Shown here piece after piece: positions 55,601 through 64,000 of a stretch of 64,000 nt of DNA. The notes beneath the pieces were generated by a model. It made no database searches. It was given only the letters and a program-made list of their open reading frames with translations, and was not told the DNA's origin. Position numbers and translations under genes: made by a program. The stretch is from Streptococcus gordonii. Lineage in GTDB: Bacteria > Bacillota > Bacilli > Lactobacillales > Streptococcaceae. Location: contig NZ_LQWV01000023.1 in the NCBI RefSeq assembly GCF_001553855.1, positions 1 to 64,000 on the forward strand. Reading direction: 5' to 3'. How positions within the stretch are numbered: position 1 is the stretch's first letter; each line of letters opens with the position of its first letter.

Positions 55601-56578
55601 ATGTTTAAAAAATACATTCCAGGTTTGGGTTTATCTTTAGCCATAGCTGCGCTTGCTACTTTTTTGGGCAAAGCTTTTCCTTTGTTTGGCTCCAGTGTAT
55701 TTGCAATTTTACTTGGTATTCTGTTGAATCATTTTTGGAAAATTCCTCAGAAATTTCATTCTGGCTTGGTTTTTTCGGGTAAGAAACTCTTACAGTATTC
55801 TATTATCTTGCTAGGTTTTAGTCTGTCTATTTCAAAAGTTTCTGCAACAGGCTTATCATCTTTAAAAATCAGTATTCTTACGATTTTACTAGCCTTTTTA
55901 TCCGCTTATCTTATAGGCCGTTTTTTGGGAATGGGACGAGTCTTAACCTTGTTGATTGGATTTGGAACGGCTATTTGTGGGGGGTCTGCTATTGCGGCAG
56001 CTTCACCTATTTTAGAAGCTAAAGAAGAAGAGATTGCTCTTTCGATTTCAACTATTTTCTTCTTCAATATTTTAGCAGTTTTCATTTTTCCTTTTCTTGG
56101 ACATGTTATGCAGATGTCGGCCGAAACCTTTGGAACCTGGGCAGGGACAGCTATCAATGATACTTCGTCTGTAGTAGCTGCTGGCTATACCTATGGACAG
56201 ACTGCTGGTGATTTGGCAACTATTGTTAAATTAAGTCGAGCTCTGATGATTGTGCCAGCTTGTCTCATTTTTGCAGGTGTTCGCTATATTAAGTCCCAGT
56301 CATCTAAACAAAAAGTAGATTTAAAGAAAATTTTCCCTTGGTTTATTTTATGGTTTGTCTGTGCATCTCTGATTAGTAGTACGGGTTTTTTACCTGCTTC
56401 CTTTATTTCCTTTACAAAAATTCTATCTCAATGGCTGATGGCAATGGCTTTAGCAGGAATAGGCTCTCGGGTCTCTTTTGCTCAGTTTAAACAAGCAGGA
56501 GCAGCTCCACTTTTAACGGGTGCCTTTGCTTGGTTTGTTGTTGCTGTCTCTAGCTTGATTATTCAGTATTTCTTCTAG
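55601..56578 (+). CDS. YeiH-family putative sulfate exporter (UPF0324)
   Basis: The 325-aa protein has about ten hydrophobic helices. The UPF0324/Cons_hypoth698 hallmarks are LIGFGTAICGGSAIAAASP and GTWAGTAINDTSSVVAAGYTYG. The transport role is inferred from family members and not firmly shown. TATAAT at 55559-55564 may be its -10. rodA follows after 12 bases. Confidence 0.85.
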   Translation: MFKKYIPGLGLSLAIAALATFLGKAFPLFGSSVFAILLGILLNHFWKIPQKFHSGLVFSGKKLLQYSIILLGFSLSISKVSATGLSSLKISILTILLAFLSAYLIGRFLGMGRVLTLLIGFGTAICGGSAIAAASPILEAKEEEIALSISTIFFFNILAVFIFPFLGHVMQMSAETFGTWAGTAINDTSSVVAAGYTYGQTAGDLATIVKLSRALMIVPACLIFAGVRYIKSQSSKQKVDLKKIFPWFILWFVCASLISSTGFLPASFISFTKILSQWLMAMALAGIGSRVSFAQFKQAGAAPLLTGAFAWFVVAVSSLIIQYFF

Positions 56579-56590
56579 ATAGGAGTGAGT

Positions 56591-57823
56591 ATGTCTTATT
56601 TTAAACCCTCGATTGATTCGCGAGTGGATTATAGTTTAATTTTACCAGTTATTTGTTTATTGATTTTTGGCATCATGGCCATTTATATAGCAGTGAATCA
56701 TGACTATCCTGCTAGTGCCTGGGCTATAGTTGGACAGCAAATTGCTTGGATAGCTTTAGGGATTGTGATTAGTTTTGTCGTCATGTTTTTTAACACCAAA
56801 TTTCTTTGGAAGATAACTCCCCTTCTCTACGTTTTCGGTTTAGGTCTCATGGTTCTACCCCTGGTCTTTTATAGCCCGTCTCTTGTTGCTTCGACAGGAG
56901 CTAAAAACTGGGTAACTATTGGTGGTACGACCCTCTTCCAGCCGTCAGAGTTTATGAAAATCTCTTATATTCTGATCTTATCGCGTTCAGTTGTTCAATT
57001 CAGCCAACGAAATAAAGACAAGATTAGGACTATCAAAATGGATTGGCTATTGATTCTAGAGCTCTTTCTCTATACTGTGCCAGTCTTGATTTTGCTGACC
57101 TTACAGAGTGACTTGGGTACGGCTCTTGTTTTTATGGCCATTTTTTCAGGAATTGTTCTCTTATCTGGAGTCTCTTGGAAAATTATTCTTCCTATCTTTC
57201 TAACGGGCGTTTCACTTTTTCTAGCTTTTATGCTAATTTTCACCTGGGAAGGTGGTAGGGCGTTTCTTCACAATCTAGGCATGCCGACTTACCAAATTAA
57301 CCGGATTTTAGCATGGCTTCATCCTTTTGAATATGCCCAAACAACTACTTATCAACAAGCTCAGGGCCAGATTGCTATCGGTAGCGGTGGAATCTGGGGG
57401 CAAGGTTTTAATGTATCCAATTTATTAGTGCCGGTGCGAGAAAGTGATATGATCTTTACGGTCATTGCGGAAGACTTTGGTTTTATGGGCTCGATCTTCC
57501 TGATTGCCCTCTACCTTTTGCTTATTTATCGCATGTTAAGGATTACTCTGAAATCGAACAATCAATTTTATACCTACATTTCTACTGGTCTCACTATGAT
57601 GCTGATTTTTCATATTTTTGAAAATATTGGAGCTGTGACGGGCTTACTTCCTTTAACAGGAATTCCCCTGCCCTTTATTTCCCAAGGAGGCTCCTCTATT
57701 ATCAGTAACCTAATTGGAGTAGGTCTCTTGCTTTCTGTTAGTTATCAAAATAATCTTTTAGAAGAGCAACAGACAGGATATTCTAGAAGACGAAAGAAAA
57801 TTATTCTGAAAAAATTAAAATAG
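56591..57823 (+). CDS. rodA: Peptidoglycan glycosyltransferase RodA
   Basis: The 410-aa SEDS protein polymerises glycan strands for peripheral wall growth, with PBP2b. It has about ten helices and SEDS motifs NWVTIGGTTLFQPSEFMKI, LLTLQSDLGTALVF (catalytic Asp) and GIPLPFISQGGSSIISNL. Start: ATG 56591 has AGGAG five bases upstream; a GTG at 56585 overlaps that site. It sits in a rodA-PfpI pair. Confidence 0.95.
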   Translation: MSYFKPSIDSRVDYSLILPVICLLIFGIMAIYIAVNHDYPASAWAIVGQQIAWIALGIVISFVVMFFNTKFLWKITPLLYVFGLGLMVLPLVFYSPSLVASTGAKNWVTIGGTTLFQPSEFMKISYILILSRSVVQFSQRNKDKIRTIKMDWLLILELFLYTVPVLILLTLQSDLGTALVFMAIFSGIVLLSGVSWKIILPIFLTGVSLFLAFMLIFTWEGGRAFLHNLGMPTYQINRILAWLHPFEYAQTTTYQQAQGQIAIGSGGIWGQGFNVSNLLVPVRESDMIFTVIAEDFGFMGSIFLIALYLLLIYRMLRITLKSNNQFYTYISTGLTMMLIFHIFENIGAVTGLLPLTGIPLPFISQGGSSIISNLIGVGLLLSVSYQNNLLEEQQTGYSRRRKKIILKKLK

Positions 57824-57836
57824 GAGGATAGGATTC

Positions 57837-58385
57837 ATGACGAAAGTTGCGGTTATACTGGCTAATGGTTTTGAAGAAATAGAAGCACTCACGGTTGTGG
57901 ATGTTTTGCGTCGGGCCAATATTACCTGTCATATGCTTGGATTTGAGAAATTAGTGACAGGTTCTCATGGAATCAGTGTTCAAGCTGACCGATTGTGGCA
58001 AGGAAATTTAGATGATTATGACATGGTTGTTTTGCCGGGTGGAATGCCTGGATCTGCTAATCTTAGAGATGATCAGGACCTAATGAAAGCTCTAGCTAAG
58101 ATGCAGGTAGAAGATAAGTGGATTGCTGCAATCTGTGCCGCTCCCATAGCACTTGAAAAAGCAGGAGTACTGGAGAATAAAAAATTCACCTGTTATAATG
58201 GCGTTGAGGAGAGCATTAAGAGCGGGAATTACCTGAAGGAAACGGTGGTTACTGATGGCAAACTTATTACAAGTCGAGGTCCCTCAACTGCGCTTGCTTT
58301 TGCTTATGCCATAGTGGAGGAGCTAGGTGGTGATGCGGATTCTTTACGCCAGGGTATGCTATATACAGATGTTTTTGGAGAATAA
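57837..58385 (+). CDS. DJ-1/PfpI-family protein
   Basis: The 182-aa protein has the DJ-1 fold and nucleophile elbow with Cys in IAAICAAPIALEKAGVL, a conserved Glu in NGFEEIEALTVVDVLRRA, and the His-replacing segment TSRGPSTALAFAYAI. Members act as chaperones or repair glycated molecules; this one is not assigned. It begins 13 bases after rodA. Confidence 0.9.
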   Translation: MTKVAVILANGFEEIEALTVVDVLRRANITCHMLGFEKLVTGSHGISVQADRLWQGNLDDYDMVVLPGGMPGSANLRDDQDLMKALAKMQVEDKWIAAICAAPIALEKAGVLENKKFTCYNGVEESIKSGNYLKETVVTDGKLITSRGPSTALAFAYAIVEELGGDADSLRQGMLYTDVFGE

Positions 58386-58391
58386 ACTAGG

Positions 58392-58420
58392 AAACCCATT
58401 TATCAATAAGTGGGTTTTTT
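58392..58420 (+). terminator. Terminator after the PfpI gene
   Basis: AAACCCA and TGGGTTT form the stem base, with a T-T-A / T-A-A continuation, then a T run. Confidence 0.85.
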
Positions 58421-58522
58421 ATTTATTAATATAAATGAGGAATCCATACTTTATTTTTATTTGGTTTAAAAGGATTCTTATCAGTATATTTTGCCAATAT
58501 TAGCGCTTTTTCAGGAAAAATA

Positions 58523-58531
58523 TGGTATAAT
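58523..58531 (+). promoter_or_regulatory. Extended -10 promoter giving a leaderless HAD-gyrB mRNA
   Basis: TGGTATAAT ends at 58531, so the first transcribed base should be about 58538, one base before ATG 58539. No ribosome site exists. Confidence 0.55.
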
Positions 58532-58538
58532 AAAAGCT

Positions 58539-61068
<2,530 letters not shown>

Positions 61069-61103
61069 AAATGAAGAAATTATATACAAGACTAATGAAA
61101 TTA

Positions 61104-61112
61104 TGATATAAT
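61104..61112 (+). promoter_or_regulatory. Extended -10 promoter of ezrA
   Basis: TGATATAAT lies 42 bases before the ezrA start; GAAGGAG gives the ribosome site. Confidence 0.65.
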
Positions 61113-61153
61113 CATTATGTTTATTCTCAAGTAATAATACGAAGGAGTTTTAT

Positions 61154-62878
61154 ATGTCTAACGGACTAATTATTCTAATCATAGTGATTGCAGTAGCTTT
61201 AATTCTTGCTTATGTAGCTGCTGTTGTCCTAAGAAAGAGAAATGAGACTCTACTTGATAGTTTGGAAGAACGCAAAGAGAAACTATATAATCTTCCTGTG
61301 AATGATGAAGTAGAGGCGATTAAGAATATGCATCTCATCGGTCAAAGTCAGGTGACTTTCCGTGAGTGGAATCAAAAATGGGTTGACCTTTCCCTTAATT
61401 CTTTTGCAGATATTGAAAATAATATCTTTGAAGCAGAAGGTTATAACAATTCCTTTCGCTTTCTAAAGGCAAAGCATGCGATTGATAACATTGAAAGTCA
61501 GATTAATCTGGTTGAAGAAGATATTGAGTTAATCCGTGAGGCCTTAGCTGACTTAGAAAAGCAAGAAGCTAAAAATAGCGGACGTGTTCTCCATGCTTTG
61601 GAATTGTTTGAAAATCTACAAGTTAAAGTAGCTGAAGATACTGAAAAGTATGGACCAGCAGTTCAAGAGATTCAAAAGCAATTGCAAAATATTGAATCAG
61701 AGTTCTCCCAATTTGTTACCCTTAATTCTTCTGGGGACCCAGTAGAAGCTGCGGATATTTTGGATAAAACTGAGAACCATATCCTTGCTTTAACTCATAT
61801 TGTTGATAAGGTGCCAAGTATTGTCACTGAACTAAGAGAAGTTTTACCAGACCAGCTGGAAGATCTTGAATCTGGTTATCGGAAATTAGTGGAAGCTGGA
61901 TATCATTTTGTTGAAACGGATATCGAGTCTCGCTTCTCACAACTCCATTCTAATATCACTCAAAACTATGAGAATATTGCTGCTTTGGAGCTGGATAATG
62001 CCCAATATGAAAATACTCAAATTCAAGAAGAAATCAATGCTTTGTATGACATCTTTACGCGAGAGATTGCTGCTCAGAAAGTTGTTGAAAAATTACAAGA
62101 AAACTTACCAGCTTATTTGAAACATACAAAAGAAAACAACCAACACCTTCAAAGTGAGTTGGATCGTTTGTCTAAGATGTATCTTCTATCTGATGAAGAA
62201 GATGAGAAAGTTCGTGATTTACAAAGTGAATTGTCTGCATTAGAGGCAGTTGTTTTAGCTACTGTAGAAGACTCAGCTGAAAATAAACAAGCTTATTCGT
62301 TAACTCAGGAAGCACTTGAAGCAACTCAAGAGCGCTTGAAAGAAATTGAAGACGAACAAATCACTCTTGGTGAGCGTTTAGAGAGAATTGAAAAAGATGA
62401 TGACAATGCTCGTCAAAAAGTCAACATCTACATCAACAAGCTTCACACAATTAAGCGCTATATGGAAAAACGCAATTTACCAGGAATTCCAAAGAGTTTC
62501 TTAAGTCTCTTCTTTACAGCCAGTGATCATACAGAGGCCTTGCTTACAGAGTTGGAGCAGTTGCGCGTAAATATTGATAATGTTAATTTGTTACTTGAAA
62601 ATGTTACAAATGACATTCATGATTTGGAAACTGAAACCTATCAGATTGTTCAGTACGCAACTTTGACAGAACAACTTCTCCAGTATTCTAATCGTTATCG
62701 TTCCTTTGATCAAAGTATTCAGGAAGCTTTTAATAAAGCTTTGAATATCTTTGAAAATCAATTCGATTATGAAAGTTCATTCGAAGTGATTTCTCAAGCT
62801 CTTGAAGTTGTCGAGCCTGGCGTAACAAGTCGCTTTGTTACATCTTATGAGAAAACTCGTGAAAATATTCGATTTTAA
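61154..62878 (+). CDS. ezrA: Septation ring formation regulator EzrA
   Basis: The 574-aa protein has one N-terminal helix (LIILIIVIAVALILAYVAAVV) and then long coiled-coil repeats of the spectrin-like EzrA type, with characteristic pieces such as FREWNQKWVDLSLNSFADIE and YMEKRNLPGIPKSFLSLFF. It links the Z-ring to the membrane and wall machinery and is essential or nearly so in streptococci. It follows gyrB on its own promoter. Confidence 0.97.
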   Translation: MSNGLIILIIVIAVALILAYVAAVVLRKRNETLLDSLEERKEKLYNLPVNDEVEAIKNMHLIGQSQVTFREWNQKWVDLSLNSFADIENNIFEAEGYNNSFRFLKAKHAIDNIESQINLVEEDIELIREALADLEKQEAKNSGRVLHALELFENLQVKVAEDTEKYGPAVQEIQKQLQNIESEFSQFVTLNSSGDPVEAADILDKTENHILALTHIVDKVPSIVTELREVLPDQLEDLESGYRKLVEAGYHFVETDIESRFSQLHSNITQNYENIAALELDNAQYENTQIQEEINALYDIFTREIAAQKVVEKLQENLPAYLKHTKENNQHLQSELDRLSKMYLLSDEEDEKVRDLQSELSALEAVVLATVEDSAENKQAYSLTQEALEATQERLKEIEDEQITLGERLERIEKDDDNARQKVNIYINKLHTIKRYMEKRNLPGIPKSFLSLFFTASDHTEALLTELEQLRVNIDNVNLLLENVTNDIHDLETETYQIVQYATLTEQLLQYSNRYRSFDQSIQEAFNKALNIFENQFDYESSFEVISQALEVVEPGVTSRFVTSYEKTRENIRF

Positions 62879-62881
62879 AAG

Positions 62882-62903
62882 AGTTCCTAAGGGAACTTTT
62901 TTA
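62882..62903 (+). terminator. ezrA terminator
   Basis: AGTTCC and GGAACT pair around TAAG, followed by a long T-rich stretch. Confidence 0.8.
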
Positions 62904-62926
62904 TTTTTATTCTCTCCATTTTCTTA

Positions 62927-63144
62927 TGTTATAATGGGGATAAGGATGGTCTTTGCTGAAGATTTTCCCCATTAGTTGACTCTTTAACAAAAAGCTTTTG
63001 CTCTTGAATATCTCACATTTTAAGCAATAGACTTCAAGATTGAGAAAAGAATGTCCTGAAAGGCAGAAAGTTTTTCCGTAGGAAAAATCTTATGTGAACA
63101 AAATGGGGAAAAAGCTTCCTGGTTCATGGAGTGAATGATAAAAT
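62927..63144 (+). promoter_or_regulatory. Two promoters in the ezrA-serB gap
   Basis: TGTTATAAT (62927-62935) is an extended -10 far upstream of serB, and TGATAAAAT (63136-63144) is another close to it. Between them, TTTTCCCCATT (62963-62973) is complementary to AATGGGGAAAA (63102-63112), and TTTTTCC / GGAAAAA form a small hairpin near 63071-63087. The first promoter would give either a long serB leader or a separate small RNA. Confidence 0.4.
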
Positions 63145-63171
63145 GATGTAAGCATATAATGAGGTGAAAGA

Positions 63172-63819
63172 ATGGAGCAAATAAAAGGTCTCTTAGTCAT
63201 GGATGTAGACAGCACCTTAATCATGGAAGAGGGAATAGACCTGCTAGGAGAAGAAGCGGGTGTGGGAGCTCAGGTTGCAGCTATTACCGAACGTGCCATG
63301 CGAGGAGAATTAGACTTTGAAGTTTCTTTACGTGAGCGGGTCGCTCTTTTAAAAGGCCTGCCGGAGGATATTTTTGATCGAATTGCAGAAAGAATCCACT
63401 TCACGCCTGGAGCCGAGGACTTGGTCAAGGAGCTGCATAAGCGTGGTTATAAAGTAGGCTTGGTGTCAGGTGGTTTTCATGAGACCGTGGACAGACTGGC
63501 TGAGCAGCTAGGAGTTGACTACGTCAAGGCAAACCGTTTGGAAATCAAGCAGGGCCTTTTGACAGGACAAGTCTTAGGAGAGATTGTCACTAGGGATACC
63601 AAGCTTGCCATGCTAAATGCATGGGCAGCTGAAAACAATTTAGAATTAAATCAAACGATTGCTATGGGGGATGGTGCCAATGATCTGCCTATGATTCAGG
63701 CGGCGGGGATGGGAATTGCCTTTATGGCAAAGCCAATCGTGCGTGAGCAGGCTCCTTATCAGATTCAAGAACGCAACCTCTATCGGGTTATTGCTCTTTT
63801 AGACAATAGAAAAGAATAG
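63172..63819 (+). CDS. serB: Phosphoserine phosphatase
   Basis: The 215-aa HAD enzyme carries out the last step of serine synthesis. Motif I reads MDVDSTLI, motif II VSGGFHETVDRLA, and motif III/IV GDGANDLPMIQAAGMGIAF. The helical cap after motif I (ERAMRGELDFEVSLRERV) is the SerB type. GAGGTG precedes the ATG. The glycerate kinase gene follows after 9 bases, so the two form a unit around C3 metabolites. Confidence 0.95.
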   Translation: MEQIKGLLVMDVDSTLIMEEGIDLLGEEAGVGAQVAAITERAMRGELDFEVSLRERVALLKGLPEDIFDRIAERIHFTPGAEDLVKELHKRGYKVGLVSGGFHETVDRLAEQLGVDYVKANRLEIKQGLLTGQVLGEIVTRDTKLAMLNAWAAENNLELNQTIAMGDGANDLPMIQAAGMGIAFMAKPIVREQAPYQIQERNLYRVIALLDNRKE

Positions 63820-63828
63820 GAGAGAAGT

Positions 63829-64000
63829 ATGCATATCCTAATTGCACCAGATTCTTTCAAGGAAAGTTTATCAGCTCCTCAGGTTGCTCAGGCTCTGCAG
63901 AACGGATTTTCTCAGGCCTTGCCAGATGCTAGCTTTGACTTGCTGCCGGTCGGTGACGGGGGCGAGGGGACAATGGCTGCGCTGACATCAGCCTTGGGCT
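63829..64000 (+). CDS. Glycerate kinase (start only)
   Basis: The frame from ATG 63829 runs off the window. The visible 57 residues begin MHILIAPDSFKESLSAPQVA and include LPVGDGGEGTMAAL, the first motifs of GlxK-type glycerate 2-kinases. AGGAGAGAAG gives the ribosome site. The enzyme phosphorylates glycerate, which can feed glycolysis or serine synthesis, matching its neighbour serB. Confidence 0.9.
   Translation, partial: MHILIAPDSFKESLSAPQVAQALQNGFSQALPDASFDLLPVGDGGEGTMAALTSALG

Noticed and set aside
63019..63035. TTTAAG-N5 sequence resembling half of a CiaR box in the serB gap
   Set aside because: The second TTTAAG is missing (GACTTC instead) and the spacing to a -10 is wrong.

Overview
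The window is a piece of a low-GC Gram-positive chromosome and fits a streptococcus of the mitis/sanguinis type. The evidence is a full-length BgaA-type surface beta-galactosidase with a YSIRK signal and an LPXTG anchor, a MacP cell-wall regulator between a Nudix gene and mtnN, an SlrA-type lipoprotein rotamase, PBP2b followed by recR-ddl-murF, an rodA-PfpI-HAD-gyrB-ezrA block, and many extended -10 (TGnTATAAT) promoters. I cannot fix the species from sequence alone. No rRNA, tRNA, CRISPR array, insertion sequence or prophage was seen.

Layout. 1-8.1 kb: the end of a Cna_B-type LPXTG protein, then bgaA behind a promoter with a near-perfect cre box. 8.1-11.5 kb: two short paralogous peptide genes, each behind a copy of the same BceR-type operator, the second running into a BceA/BceB-type ABC exporter. 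11.5-15.4 kb: a PadR regulator with a membrane partner, an amino-acid permease and two acetyltransferases. 15.4-18.5 kb: a decaying accessory patch with stop-interrupted genes, a duplicated gene tail, a probable orphan TipC-type immunity gene and a lipoprotein. 18.5-21 kb: a tight cassette starting with a DUF2829/Tad2-like gene. 21-25.7 kb: glmU-nudF-macP, mtnN and an ABC-F ATPase. 25.8-30.8 kb: a zinc-ribbon protein, slrA and a Nudix gene on the minus strand, then a PspC-domain protein, ftsK/spoIIIE and a VOC protein. 30.9-38.2 kb: a P-type ATPase, DUF3397, rplK-rplA, a second permease and a GT8 glycosyltransferase. 38.4-48.2 kb: pyrH-frr-cvfB, pbp2b-recR, ddl, murF, a Nudix gene and two tandem TMEM164/YwaF-like membrane proteins. 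48.3-64 kb: a phosphoesterase, prfB with its programmed frameshift, ftsEX, an MBL hydrolase, dinG, a YeiH-type protein, rodA, a PfpI protein, a HAD protein, gyrB, ezrA, serB and the start of a glycerate kinase gene.

How the genes fit together. Much of the window serves envelope growth and division: precursor supply (glmU, ddl, murF), septal and peripheral synthesis (pbp2b, rodA, macP), division control (ftsEX, ezrA) and chromosome handling (ftsK, gyrB, recR, dinG). Translation is represented by rplK-rplA, frr and prfB. The less ordinary parts are the peptide-BceAB locus, the eroded immunity-like patch, the Tad2-like cassette, the TMEM164-like pair, and three genes whose promoters imply leaderless mRNAs.
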